Assembly: GCA_029204225.1 (NCBI GenBank)
Contig: CM055106.1
Location: forward strand, 50,847,325 to 50,911,324
From: Diphasiastrum complanatum
Taxonomy: Eukaryota > Streptophyta > Lycopodiopsida > Lycopodiales > Lycopodiaceae
Length of the DNA: 64,000 nucleotides
Reading direction: 5' to 3'
Positions within the stretch are counted from its first letter, which is position 1. The number at the start of each line of letters is the position of its first letter. The notes beneath the pieces were generated by a model, which made no database searches, had not been told where the DNA came from, and saw only the letters and a program-made list of their open reading frames with translations. A program made the position numbers and the translations under genes. Positions 11,431-24,800 of the stretch are shown here, in pieces.

Positions 11431-13300
11431 CATGATCAACCTCAACTCATAGTTTCGCCTTTGCAATGCAAGGCCAACAAAATATAAATTGTACAAAAGT
11501 AATATTTTCTTTGTACCAAGGGAAGTAGCCCCAATTTGCCTTGGCTACAGTGCCAGATTGTTGCACTGTATTTGACAAAAATAGCTTATGGTTGTAGGGT
11601 CACAGTCTTTTTGTGGCCTTAGAGTTGGCCCAAATAGCAATGTGTACATTGTCTAAAAACCATGCAAATATCCCATTTTGGTCCATATGTGTTAAAACAA
11701 CTTGATTTTACCCTTTTTTATTGCTTTTTTGCATTTGCTTTTGATCTTTTGTTGTTCTTTTTTTATCCACTCACATTTCCATGAATTGAACAAGATCATC
11801 AAAAGCAATACTATTCCCATTGTATTGTTGTCACATTGCCGACATATCTACCACAGTCCATCAAATAATAAGGCGACTAATCACCAAATCTATAATCCGT
11901 CCTTCAACTAAGAGAAATCTGAAAATTAAATAGTCATTCCTTTATTATAAACAATCAATCCTTCAACCGATCACAACTTGATCTAAATAATTTGTTAAAT
12001 TCAATAAAAATTGTTGCATAATGCATCCAAGTGATATTGTCATTGATCGATGTTGTGACAAAAATTACTCACGATAAATAGTATTTAATCTAATTTCTAC
12101 TTGTACTCATTTCTATGTCGATTTGTGAGACTTATTCAATCTACAACTCTAAATATATAACAATAATGAACCGTCACGTGGTAAGTTATTGCCATATGAT
12201 GCATTTTCTTACTTTGAGTAAAGCCGACATTGAAAGTAGCATACAAATTTTCCCGGTACCATTCATATGTATATTGAGTTTAGGATAATAGCCAACATAA
12301 CAAAGTAGATATGCAATTCTTCAACCCTACTGAGTTCATCACAAAGTCCTACATTTCACCATGCATATAGCATGGAACAAATGCTATGACCTACAATTTA
12401 TGTGTAAGTCGAGGAAATGTATACTAGAACTCCAAACATTGAAATTTGTGCTCAAGAACTAACAAAGTCCCACAACAGAAAGAGAAGTCAAGCATGCAAT
12501 ATGTACAAGATCGCCTGACATATCCCATATTCAGTACCTCATACATACATAAACTTAAGGTTAACATCCCAGTCACCTCACTTGCACGGCAAAGTGGACC
12601 AGGCACAAAAGAAATAATCAGACTAGTTTCCCAGGGGACAAACAAAGTTCAAACGTGCTTGTTTTCTATCACCGGATCTGAAGACAAACATTGATGGGAG
12701 GCAGAAACAAATAGAAAAATAAACAAATGATTTCCACTCTTCTCATCAAAAATTAGATCAATTGGAAAGCATAGATTCTTTAACCATAACATCCACAAAA
12801 AGGAAATTAACATAGTGCAACTATTTATCAAAAATTCTAAAAGTCATTCACCATACAGATCTTTTGGACAATAGTAGGAGCAAAACAACATCCATTGGTT
12901 GATCATCTAATCTTTCATTATAATTTGAAAGCGTTTGGGAAGTAAAGCAGAGTCTTATACTCTGAGGACATGCAGAGAAACAGCCTTAACATTTCAAATA
13001 AGATCTGTTGACATGGAGTTGGGGGAAGTAAGCACAATCAGACCAGTGATCCTAAATCCAGTATCCTCATTTACAAAGTGATGAATTGCTGTAGAGCATG
13101 AAATTGTTTCGTTGATCCCAGGATTTGTTACTTCAAAATTTTGAAGTTACGGACTTTGGCATCACGTGCATCACTCTACAAGCTGATAAGACGGGATGCG
13201 GTAATCCCAAATGACATGAGGGAAGAAAAGCTTTGAACAGATACGTGTAACTGGACATTTGTTCATGCACTGACAGATAAATACATGCAGAAAAGATGAC
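11431..13300. other. Intergenic sequence between the two host genes, no gene recognised
   Basis: No conserved open frame was recognised on either strand. Longer open frames around 12424-12831 overlap on both strands and carry no family motif, so I leave them uncalled. Confidence 0.4.
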
Positions 13301-13345
13301 CGGTATTGAATTACACTTTACACAGTAGTAAAAAATTGCAAGATT

Positions 13346-13545
13346 CCACAATGCAAGAGAATACAATGGTTGATGACGTAGAAGATGATGAAGACTCGGA
13401 GGAAGAAGTGAATGCTATCCTAGAAACTTGTCAGGTCGAAGGAAGCGAATATGAGGAGGAAGCAGACACCGAACAAGATGTAGGCAGTGAGCGAAGAGAG
13501 TTTGCATTTCTTTATTTCACAGACATGTATTTGTACAATAGATGA
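13346..13545 (+). CDS. Acidic open frame of unknown status
   Basis: From the ATG near 13351 the frame runs through MQENTMVDDVEDDEDSEEEV and on through EGSEYEEEADTEQDVG, an acidic low-complexity peptide of about 65 residues. It resembles the acidic tails or linkers of many nuclear proteins but matches no family I know. It lies on the strand opposite the ELL-like gene, about 0.5 kb past its stop codon. It may be an exon of a converging gene, a captured fragment, or chance. Confidence 0.22.
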
Positions 13546-14067
13546 TGTGAGTTCTATATTCAACTCCATGTTGTTCAGAAGTTTCTAGCATTAGTGAAGT
13601 AATTTACAAGATAAGATTGCTTTCTTGATAAGGAACCCAAAGCACAACACAATAAAGCATTCATATGTAAATTCAGTGGCCACAATCATCTGTACCATGA
13701 TGCTCATAATGCTCGAAGTTGTCATTGCATAAAATGCAACTTTATTTGAATAGAGAAAAACCTTGTTTCACTGGATGCTTGCATAGTGAACATCCCTAAC
13801 AAGACTTCAGTTTCTTGGAACTGTACATTGGAGAAGCACGGTTATAGGCTCGGCTTCAGCGGAGACTGGCAATCCCTTTCTTTACATTTTATAATTTTGA
13901 TGTACACTCAATGGCTGAACACAGGAATTTTTGCCAAAATAATCAGCTCTCGCAAATTTGAAAAAAAATGAGGTTTCAAAATTTTCTATTCTATCTTTGC
14001 TACAACTGAAGCTTGGATGTTACACCTTGCTAAATGGAGCACATTTAATAACACCGGCCTCAATCAT

Positions 14068-15122
14068 TTACACTTGTCCCAAGCTCATAGCATAGTCTTT
14101 ACAGTGTTGCTTGATAGTCTGCAGGTCAAAAAGAGCGCATATTGTTACCAGAACCGAGGCCAAAAGTTTACACTTTGAAAGTGTCTCGTTAGTGTCAAAA
14201 CTCGAGAATTTGTGCCAAGAAGAACACAAAGGAAATGCGAAAATAGAGTCAGGCATAAAGTAATTTGTACCTGTAACTCTTCATGTAGCACATTGAAAGT
14301 GTTTTTCATTCGCTTTATTCTCTGCATTTCAGGAAACACTTTAGTTGATACTCTATCCTTTTATAATGTAGACACTTTTAATTCCTTAACCCAACTAGAC
14401 TCTTTGAATGTGGTCAGAAATTTTCCATGCCTAATAACTCTTTTGCAGCTGTATTATTAAATTCAGTCAGAATAAAACACATGCAAAGCATGCAACGAAA
14501 ACTCTCAACGAACGCATGATGTCACAGACCCAAAACATGACAATCTCACTTCTTTCTCACCTTTTGACAGCGTAAATAATTCCTTCTCACTCTTCCATAT
14601 ACATTCGCCAGTCGGTTCTTATCATCCTTGCTTTGTGCACTTTCTATTTCTTTTTGCAAACCCTCGAAGAAACCCCTACATATCCAAATACTTGGTTTAG
14701 CAACAAAAGAGCATTAGGACTCATCGTGATTTGTAAACACAAATGCCAATACTTTTCAGATGTTAACTTCCAGAATCCACAGTTAGACATTGAGTCCTAT
14801 ATGAATTTTAGCAACAATGCTGAAAAAAAATTTACATCGATCTTCAAATTGTAAATGAGAGATCTTGGATCATGTTATGTAGTCGTAGCTTCATGAAGAA
14901 ACTATGAGTTACTAACAGCCAGTAGAAGCAGGCACTTCACTAACTAGAAAATTGCAAGTTGACACTAACAGACTATCACTGCTGGACAAGTACCTAAATT
15001 TTTTTTCTAAAATGCAGATATATAAGAAGAATTCGAGTTCAAAGACCATACTTGTCACTTTCAAGGATGGAGTTGAGTTTGACATAAACAGGATATTTCT
15101 CATTGTACTCCTCGAAATATTC
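14068..15122 (-). CDS. Exons 9-12 of the ELL-like gene (OCEL domain and stop)
   Basis: Exon 9 (15052-15122) gives EYFEEYNEKYPVYVKLNSIL. Exon 10 (14561-14675) gives GFFEGLQKEIESAQSKDDKN and VYGRVRRNYLRCQK. Exon 11 (14271-14321) gives RIKRMKNTFNVLHEELQ. Exon 12 (14068-14118) gives TIKQHCKDYAMSLGQV and stops with TAA. The pattern matches the C-terminal Occludin/ELL fold: YxxYVxxY, a long helix, then (K/R)RxKxxFxVLHEEL and IKQ. The acceptor of exon 9 has two nearby AG choices, ACAG and ACAAG. Only the second keeps the frame with the exon 8 donor I used. Confidence 0.88.
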
Positions 15123-18100
15123 CTTGTACCTGTTAACAAAGCACACAATTGCAGAGCATTCCAACATATGTATCACTAAGCGTTTGGAAAGAGATTTAGC
15201 AGAAGATGACAAAAAATATATTTAAACATGACAGTAAGGAATTACGTACTGTTCATAACTCTCTATAGGGCATCGTAGCTGTGGCTTGTCTTTTTCAAAA
15301 ATCATATAAAATTCAGCTCCATCTTCATCTCTCCGTTTCTCATCATTCTGCGTAGGATTTACAGAATTACATTTGCCCCGAGACTCAGTGACTCCAACAC
15401 TTCTGTTCTGTTTCAGGTTTACGACAAGGCTTTTCCGTTTTTCTGTCTTTCTATCAGCAACTTCTGACATGCTCCCATTAGTACCCTGTCTAAATCCAAT
15501 TTCTGTAGGAGTTTGGCTATCACCTATATCTGATTTGTTGTGCCCACCTCCTGGATTGTCTTTTGCTGAATCTCTATAAACAAGTAGCTTCGTAGCTTTC
15601 TCTGAGACCAGTTTCTCTTGTTTCCTGGAGGAAAAAGTCTCAGGCTCTGCCGATGAGTGTATCTGTGGCAGAACAGCAACCTTTTTGGTAGCTTTTCCTG
15701 CCTCAAGAGGCCCATTAATCTCAAGTGGTCTCTTTGAACCCCCTACTTGACTTTTTGACTCTTCCAGATCCCTATTTGGTGAAGCCCTTCTCAACTCTGA
15801 AAAGCATTTGTCTATACATTTACTTTTGTCAGTTTCAAGGTTAGTAGCATCTTTAGCTCCAACTAGCCTGCTTGAAGGATCCAAAGCTTCAGTACCTTTA
15901 ACACCAACTTTCTGTAGGGGCCAGCCTCTTAAGTCATCTTTCTTTTGGCTTACCCTGTTTTGGAAGCCTTCATACTCCTGTTCTTTGAGATGATCATCAA
16001 CTGCCTCGCGAAATTCACCTAATTCTAGGTCAGAACCTCCCTTGTTTTCATCATCATGAGTTTTGAAATTACTAACCCGCCTAAAGAGAGACTGACCTTT
16101 AGAATCTAATTTTTGTGTTTGAAATTCATCAGTATAATGCAGCCTCTCAACAGCAAATTTGCTGGTAATTTCTGGGCCCTTAACTGATGCCCCAAGTTCT
16201 CCATCTCTCAATGATTCTTTTCCTATTTGGCCTTTCTCATCACTGTTACTGCTTCCTCGTTCTCTAGGTTCTCCTCTCTTTGCTGAGTCTGAAGTTTTGA
16301 CGCTCTTCGACATTTGTCCCCCATCTCTGTCCCCTTGCTTTACAACTCCTGCCTCCCTGGTTAGACCAGTACTGTAATCTGAGTTCTTATTAGTACTTTT
16401 ACCTGGTTTTCCAAGGATGCTTGAAGTTTCGCATGATCTTTGCACTTTAACAGATTCCTTCGAACTCTTTGCAAGGCCTTCTGATTGCTTCCGTGGTTGA
16501 GATCTGTTTTCGCTAGTTGACATTTCTTTGTTTGACGCTATTGCAGGTCTGACTTTATCACCACCTTCTTCTGTTCCTCTTTTGTCTTTAGCCATACTAT
16601 CTGTGTTTCTAAATCCAAAGTTCTCCGGCCCTGAAGTTGGCCTTGCTGGGCCTTTGGAAGGCTGCACTATATTGTTGGAATCGAGAGCCTTTGCAACTCC
16701 AGATAACATCTCTGCCGCACCTTTTGACCTGATTGAATCTGCCTGGTTGGTTTTTGGTATGTTTTTTGAGACCCTGTCTCCCCTGATTTTACTTGAGGCT
16801 TCACCTTCTTTAACGGGTAAGTCGCCAAGTTCTACACTCCCACTTGGAAGTGGGGCATGCTCATCTGAAAATGGTACTGGTAACCTTGATACAGGGGTTG
16901 TTGAAATCGACTCTCCTGATAATGATTTACTGGTTGACAAACCTGAGTTAACATTGTTTACTGCTTGTTCTTTTGAAGGTAGTGCACTCAACTTTGCTAC
17001 CTCCGAATTCCTTGTTTCAGAAATTTCTTGCTCAAGTTGAGCAATCCCAACAGACTCTGTGCCCTTGTTATTAGATGTGAATTTAGATTGTATGACAGGA
17101 TTGTTTAACAATTTAGGTCCAATGGGATATTCTTCATATGTGATTCCTTTCATATCCGAGATGCTCTTGCTCATCTCCACAGCACCTCCTTCGCTTCTCC
17201 CTGGTCTCCTTGACCCCATGCTTTCTATTCCAATTTCCTGTTTCTCGAAGTGCATGTCCTTATTAGAATTGCTTAACTCTCCTGGTTTTCTAGCATCCAA
17301 CAACATACTAGCTTTCTCTAAACCAGGCTCGCCTTTCTTGAGGCTACTTTGTGAACTTTTCTTCGAACATATCTGTCTAGCAGGTGACTCGTCAAGTGAA
17401 TTCCTCTGCCTGTCACATGATATAATGTCAACCTCGGCTGTAATACCAGTGCGTATATTGATCTTATCACCAGTCCCACTCTCTGGGTAATTGCTGAACT
17501 GATGAGCCTCTGCAGCATCATCAATATCCACATCTTCAGAGCTTTTTGCAGAATCATGAGCTGATGCAAAATCTTGCAAAGGTTGCTTTTTCTTGTCGCT
17601 CAACCTATTTGACTCACGCTCCTTGGAGCTGAATGCTTTTGTTTCCTGTTTCTGCACCTTGTTGTCGGGCTGATGTATTTTCAAATCCTTGTTCTTAGGC
17701 TTATGTCGGATAGAAGATCCCAATTCTGTCCCCATTTCGTTATCATCCTCGTCTATGATATCCACATCTTCATCCATATTATCTTCATCACTACTGCTGC
17801 TACTGCCATCACTTTCACTGCCACTTCCACTGCCACTGCCACTACCACTTCCACTTTCGCTTCCACTGTCACTGCTTTCACTGTCACTCTCAGAATTGCT
17901 CCCAGTATCACTCGAACTGCTTGAGTCACTGCCATCACTTGTAATGGTCTTGGTGCCTGACATACTGGGGATAGAGGACGGAAACCCCTCCCTGTCAATG
18001 ACAGGCCGTCTGGGAGCTTTCTCACCTTCTTCAAGTTCAAGATTAGAACAGTAATCATTCCCAGGCAGCTTATCAGCACTTATGTCCTCTCCACCGCTAG

Positions 18101-18761
18101 TTCGCTCCCCGTCCAAACTTGCAGCATACCCCTGTGACTGGAATTCCTCGTGTGAGATATCTGACCTTTGATTAAGGTTCATTCCTTCAACCCTTCCACT
18201 ATTGACAACTATATGCTCATCAACCACAATTCTTTTTCCAAGTGTACTAGCTACATTTCGATCTGCAGGCTTCTTGCTACCATTTGATCTCTTCAAGTCA
18301 AACTCAGATATTGTATCTCTAGCTTCCTCAACCTTTCTAGGTGGAATAGAAAATGTCCCTCCACTAGGCAACAATGACTCCAGGGCTGCTTCTGGAACTG
18401 GAGGAGAGTCTGAAAGAGGTGGAGACTCCACAGGGACAGCCTCTGGAGAGCTGAAGATCAAAAAAGCCCATAATTAGTGGCAATAGTATCTAATACATTG
18501 ATTCACATGATGTAGAGAGGTACAGTCTTGCTATTACATTTTGCTGTAGTTTTCTTCTTTTGGTTTGGCTGACATTTTTCTCCCATTTGATGTTATTCAT
18601 ACGTGGATGTACTCGGTGGTCTTACATACCTTTTGGTAATGAAAGACGTTAATAAAGTGCTCTCTCTCTCACACACACACACAGACTAGTGCCAATTTTA
18701 CCTTTGAAAAATCAAAGAGCTTCCACTTGGAATTTCATTACTTAATGAATTGAATGTTTAT

Positions 18762-18836
<75 letters not shown>

Positions 18837-21800
18837 ACATGCACGGGCGCACTGTGTGAGTTTTACCTTGAAAAAAATAACAGCTCTTCTATTATCTATT
18901 TCCTTCATTACTCAATGAAATATATGTTCATGTCATGTGTACATGCTACACATATACTGTATGCAACATTGGAATACATTTCCTTAATCCACTACCATAG
19001 ACTAGTTGCACATTTTGGCTTCTAAATTGCTTCAACACCCAATTGTAACAAGAATTTTCAAGGCTGAAGTGTTTAAATGAGGACATAAGAAACCGCAACT
19101 GTACTTTTCATGAAAAGTAGAGACTCGACTGAAACTATCTCTAATAATAAGCAAACATGTAAGGAGCTAGCACCACAAGCCCTCTTGGTCATGCTTACTC
19201 TCAGGCTGAGTACGTGTAAGTGCAAAACGAAATTGCAAAATGTTAGTTATGACTATAAGGGAATTTGGGGCCTTATGTGTATAAGGTCATAATTAATGGT
19301 TGTAAGCCTAAACTCATGATGGTGGATTTGTATGGGTGGTCTATCAGTGAGTCATTGAGGAACTGGATGACGTGGCCCAGTGTTACGTACCCATATGAGT
19401 ACGCAACAGGAAATTTGAGATGACGGTCTCAGTAATTGGACGGAACGCTGATCTGGAGCTATAGGTCTTTTGGGTGCCACGTGTCAATGTCTCATTGGCA
19501 CGCGGTGACTCGTTGTTATGGACCCGCGTCAATGTGCACAACTGTCGCGTGTCGTTAGTCATGCGTGACTCCTATGGAGGGAGATGACCCACCTGGACTA
19601 TGTATATAGAGGTGGATCTCCATGAGCTAGGTATTCATTCTCTCCTGGAGAATGAAGAGCTCTTCCACTGGTGGTTAGGTCAGGACGAGTATCTAGGCCT
19701 CAGGATGTAGGTATATGAGGGTCGAGGGTAAGGCATGGTGGTATGGGATACCATGGCTTACATGAGATCCGAGCTTGCTTGATGGTGGTCTGTAGCTCCA
19801 GTGCACGGGGGTGAGGTGGCAGTACCTCTATGGTTGGGTGGGTTGTTTGTACTTTAGCAATGACTGGCATGACGATGGGGATTCTAACAGTTGGTATCAG
19901 AGCCACCGATCATTGTGAATAAGGTGCAATCGCTCTAACTTTTGTTATTTGTTGGTTTGAGCTTTTAGCTGTTGTTTTTTAAGGCTTAGTTGATTTCGTT
20001 GAATCGATCTGAACAACTTTGCTTTTTGGTTCGTCTCAATCTGAGGTCATTTTGATTGAAAACGAACCAGCCCCTTCTACATGGGACGCCTTTCAAGAAG
20101 CCTTTAAATCGGCTTTTCTTCCGGTGTTGGATGATTTTGAGCATTGGCGGCATTTTGCCACCATGCAGATGGGTACTAGGCCGTTAGATGCCTATATCCA
20201 GGAATTCCCAGAAAATCTGCCTCGATTCGCCTCGCAAATTGATCCTATCTTGTTAAAATTACATTTTATTTTGGGGCTTCCAAAGGAATTTCAGCTAGAA
20301 GTGCGGTGTAACCAGCAGACAATCGAAGATGCAGTTCGCTTTGCGAAAATCTTCGATGACGCCCATTTTGCCTCTCACAAGGAGCAGGCTTTGCCCAAGG
20401 CTGAACAGAAAGAAAAGAAAATTTTCAAGAAGCGGGGCAGAGACAAAACGGCGGACACCGGTTCCCAAGGAGGGAAAAAGCGCGTCAAATTGGAGCGCGC
20501 CGACTACGACAAGGCGAGAACCGGCGGGTTGTGCTTCTCCTGCATGGAGAAGGGGCATCTTTCAAAAGATTGCCCAAAGAAAAAGCAAAAGAAATCTGGC
20601 GGGCAACCTAAATCTTTTAAAGCGCCAGGTAATTCTAGTATTTCTTTTGTTGATTTATTCTTTAAGGATGGCACTAGTTGCAAGAAACTGTTATTTTAAT
20701 ACAGCTGTTTTTGGCCCCCATGATCTCATTCGTATGAATGGAGTTGTAGGACGCCAAGTTGTGACTATTCTGTTTGATGATGGTTCCACACATAACTTCA
20801 TAAATGCTAAACTGGTGCAGAAGCTCAGGGCGGCTACCGCGCCAAGTAATCACTTGTATGTGGTGAAAATGGCGTCGGGGGAAGATCGACAAGCTTGGGA
20901 TCAACTTGTCCCTCAGCTGCCGCTTCAAATCCAAGATTATGTTGAACCGCTAGATTTTCATATTATGAACTTGGATAGCGTAGACATAATCTTAGGAAAA
21001 GAATGGTTTTATTCGTTGAAAAGTTGTTCAGATTGTATGGTTTGCCGAATGATATTGTTAGTGATCGTGACTCCAAGTTCACTGGCAAGTTTTGGCAAGC
21101 AGTTTTTGAAAAACTTGAAACAACCCTTAGTCTTAGTTCTTCGGATCACCCAGAATCTGATGGGCAGACAGAACAAGTCAACCAGACGTTGGAGGATATG
21201 CTTAGAGCATACGTTTCTCACCGACAGTCTGACTGGGAAAAAGTATCTCCCTTTGGTTGAGTTCGCGCACAATAGTGCTAAGCATTCTGCCACCGGATTC
21301 AGTCCTTTTATGCTGATGTATGGCTTTCAGCCACGTTCTCCAGTTTCGGTTGGTCTCAAAGGTCTCAAGGGGCAAGCTGCAGTAGATTTCCTGCAAGAAA
21401 TGCTGCTAGTGGCCAAGGAAAGCATGAAAACCGCTCAGGATAGAGCTCAGTTTAATGCTAACCGCGGTCGATCACCTCGGGATATTGAGGTCGGAACCTG
21501 GGTGTATCTTAAAATCCCTAAGGATTCGAAGGTACTCCGGACGGGAAAATGCCATAAGCTATCTCCTCGATATAGCGGACCTTATAAGGTTGTAAAGAAA
21601 ATCAACCCGGTCGCGTTTCAGCTAGATCTTCCGATTGGGGTTGGGGTTCATCCTGTTTTCCATGTAAGTCGTTTAAAAGAACGACTTAGTAGGAAGGATT
21701 CCCTAATTCCGAAAGGTGAACTAGTTGAACTCGAGGATCTGTCTACCTTTGTGCCTAATGTACCTGAAAAAGTTGTTGACGTTCGTTGTCACCAATTGAG

Positions 21801-24800
21801 AAACCGTTTGGTTTCTGAATTTCTCGTACGTTGGAAAGGTAAGACAGATGATGAGGACACTTGGGAGAGAGAGGACTATTTAAGACTGAACTTCCCTGGC
21901 TTGCTCCCATTAGAAGGAGACTCTTAAAGGGGGAGGGAATGTTACGTACCCATATGAGTATGCAACAGGAAATTTGAGGTGACGGTCTCAGTAATTGGAC
22001 GGAACGCTGATCTGGAGCTATAGGTCTTTTGGGTGCCACGTGTCAATGTCTCATTGGCACGCGGTGACTCGTTGTTATGAACCCGCGTCAATGTGCACAA
22101 CTGCCGCGTGTCGTTAGTCATGCGTGACTCCTATGGAGGGAGATGACCCACCTGGACTATGTATATAGAGGTGGATCTCCATGAGCTAGGTATTCATTCT
22201 CTCCTGGAGAATGAAGAGCTCTCCCACTGGTGGTCAGGTCAGGACGAGTATCTAGGCCTCAGGATGTAGGTAGGTGAGGGTCAAGGGTAAGGCATGGTGG
22301 TATGGGACACCATGGCTTACATGAGATACGAGCTTGCTTGATGGTGGTCTGTAGCTCCAGTGCACGGGGGTGAGGTGGCAATACCTCTATGGTTGGGTGG
22401 AAACTTAGCGTTCGTCACTTGTTTGTACTTTAGCAATGACCAGCATGACGATGGGGATTCTAACACCTAGATAGGCTACAGAGGTGTCCAATGAGGTGTC
22501 ACAGTGCACTACTAGTGGTGCACGGGCCTTGGAGGGTATAAGTGTACCTATTGGGCTCTCACTAGTGTATCCTTGATTGTGAGACTGGTAGCCGTATGCT
22601 GCTGGTGAGATGCCTCATTCCTCAATGAGATTGATCCATAGCTTGGGGGCTAGATCCATTCGATCTAGGATTCGTTGGGTTGGTTTGTCCACCATCCGTT
22701 TCCCTTGTGTTGCTTGTTATTGGCATGCTTAGAATAGGATTCTTGGTTAAGGACTTTATAGTAACAACCATGCCCTAATGGGGTTTTTGGGGTTTAGACA
22801 TGTCAGAGAAAGACAAATACTAAGTAGATACATCCAATTTCTATCTCCAACTTAGTGGCTTTAGTGCCTAATGTGATAACTTTAAGTCGTAAATTAAGAA
22901 GATTAAAACTTGGGGAGCTCTGAGAAATTGTTTTGAAACACAATAGCAGGTACATGATTAATGAAAGCAAGACAACTAGTATTCAAACCTTAGAATCAAG
23001 ATTGAAATCAATGGCTTCAATGCTCAGAGTCAGAACTTATAGTTCAAGAAGATTGAGGAACTTTTTAAAATTGTTTCAAAAATTTGGACATGGTAGTACT
23101 CGATAACATGTCAACAATCACACTTCTATGCCTAGCCCTTATCTTATATGCATAGCCCTAATTTGGGCCCTATGGGACCCCATAAATAGGTGATCATACA
23201 CTTGTAGATACTAGATACTGCCATATACTCCATACATATTACAAAACTAAGTTGAAAGTTCACAGTGTTAAGTGCTAAGTGCAAAAAATTTGGTTTTTTT
23301 TCCAGCCGTTTCGAATGTCCGTTTGACGTTTCAAAACGCACCCATTTCGAACGTGGGCGTTTCGAACACATTTCATTGTTCTAAACACGTTTCGATACAA
23401 CATTGTGATGACTTTGGGGTTCACTTCTCGAGAGTATTCTCGAGGAGCAGTTTTGATATTGTTCATGGAACCAGCATTGGAGCAAGATTGGGACATTGGT
23501 CTTAGGATGGGCTTGTGTTGATATATTGTCACGTGACAAATCGCCAGGGAGAGAAAGCAGGTGCTAAAAGCCAGGAGAAGTAGGTGATGTTTTGGTGAAT
23601 GGCTCGGATAACAAGGTGTTGACCAGCATCAAAAACCTCAGCGGAGCACATGTATTGGATGTTGAATCCATGACAGATAGTACTCGGGGAGCTACTATTG
23701 GTGCTCAGGTTTGGCACATTGTTATATGCATGGATGATGCTCTTCAGGTTGGTAACACGGGTTTGGATTTAACCATCATCTTTGGTAAGCCAGATTGAGT
23801 GTATTGGCTAGATCTAACTGGAATCTTAGTTGCAATATGGGTGGACAGATTCTAGGGGAAGATATCAGGATGCAGTACAGCAAATTGTTAGTGGAAATGA
23901 TTGCTCCTACATTGATTATTGAAGGGCTTCAGTGCTTGATCTATATATTTATATTATTCCCTATTGATCCATGTTTCTTGTATTCTTCCTAGCAGATTCA
24001 CATTTTCACTGGCGGCATCACAATTCCTGATATTGACTTATAAGTTTTATATCTGCTCATACAAAATGTCTTTCCTAGAGTAGGTCATTACATACATCTT
24101 ATACACTTGTTGATTGGATATTTATTTTCAGAGTTTTTTTTTTTCAAAAAAAAAAAAATACAGGCACCTGCCTACACTGTCCCCCATCCCAAAAGCAAAA
24201 TAAAACCATGGCCAATGAGCAGTTCATAAATTATTACGAACCTTCATTGGGAACTAAGCTCCAAAAAAGCGGCAAAGAAAGATCTGAGAGTGGTTTCAAG
24301 TGAAGGTTTGTATGGCAAACATATTACTGGTTTGGGGTTTAGAAGTGAATGCTCGCCAGAGGATTGGGGAGAGGTGAACGCTCACCAGAAAAGTGACAAG
24401 CTCTCAGGAGCAGAAGTCTCTGGGGGAAATTAGGGCTCACCAGAAGAGTGACAAGCTATACACTATTGTGACTCGGTTGATGAGATCGGTTTCTTCCCGG
24501 ATGAACTTCAACAGCTTACTAATTAGTTATGGCACTACTCCAACTCGCTACAATACGATGTCAAAATTTTGCGTACCAGCACGAGGGCTCCGAAACATCT
24601 CCCAGTTTTCAGGTCCCGACCGGACAAAGTGTCCCTGAAGCCCTGTTTAACGTCGAACTTTGAACGGACGTTGCGGCCTGACCATCGATCGTTTCCTTGT
24701 CCTGTTTGTTCCCACAGGTTCATATCGAGGTTGTCCACTTGCCGAAACAAACGGCACCCGAGACGGGGCCGTCGGACGGAGAGTTGCAAAACCAGTCCAT

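Larger units (their letters stand above)
19381..22465 (+). mobile_element. Ty3/gypsy chromovirus with both LTRs, internally short (fossil)
   Basis: The 5' LTR (19381-19889) and 3' LTR (21940-22465) begin TGTTACGTACCC and end GGGATTCTAACA. By eye they differ at about 14 positions plus one roughly 18-base length difference, so the insertion is fairly recent. A tRNA-Met type primer site TTGGTATCAGAGCC follows the 5' LTR and a polypurine tract AAAGGGGGAGGGAA precedes the 3' LTR. Flanks CCCAG and CCTAG look like a 5-base target duplication with one change. Recognised parts in order are gag with a CCHC knuckle, aspartic protease, part of integrase, and a C-terminal chromodomain. Reverse transcriptase was not recognised and the internal region (about 2 kb) is far shorter than in a whole chromovirus, so the copy is broken. 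Confidence 0.9.
19185..22763 (+). mobile_element. Solo LTR of a Ty3/gypsy chromovirus, split by a nested element
   Basis: The pieces 19185-19380 and 22466-22763 together match the roughly 480-base LTR seen at 53091-53573 in reverse orientation. Shared words include GACTATAAGGGAATTTGGGG, CACTACTAGTGGTGCACGGG, AGCTTGGGGGCTAGATCC and GTTGGTTTGTCCACCATC. Sequence past 22763 does not match the internal region of that family, so this is a solo LTR left by recombination. It is older than the chromovirus inserted in it. Its first 60 bases are diverged, so the left end is approximate. Confidence 0.7.

Noticed and set aside
15373-18477. Several long open frames on the plus strand across 15.4-18.5 kb, rich in Ser, Leu and Pro
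   Set aside because: They are antisense shadows of the low-complexity exon 8 of the ELL-like gene, which has conserved flanking exons and in-phase junctions.
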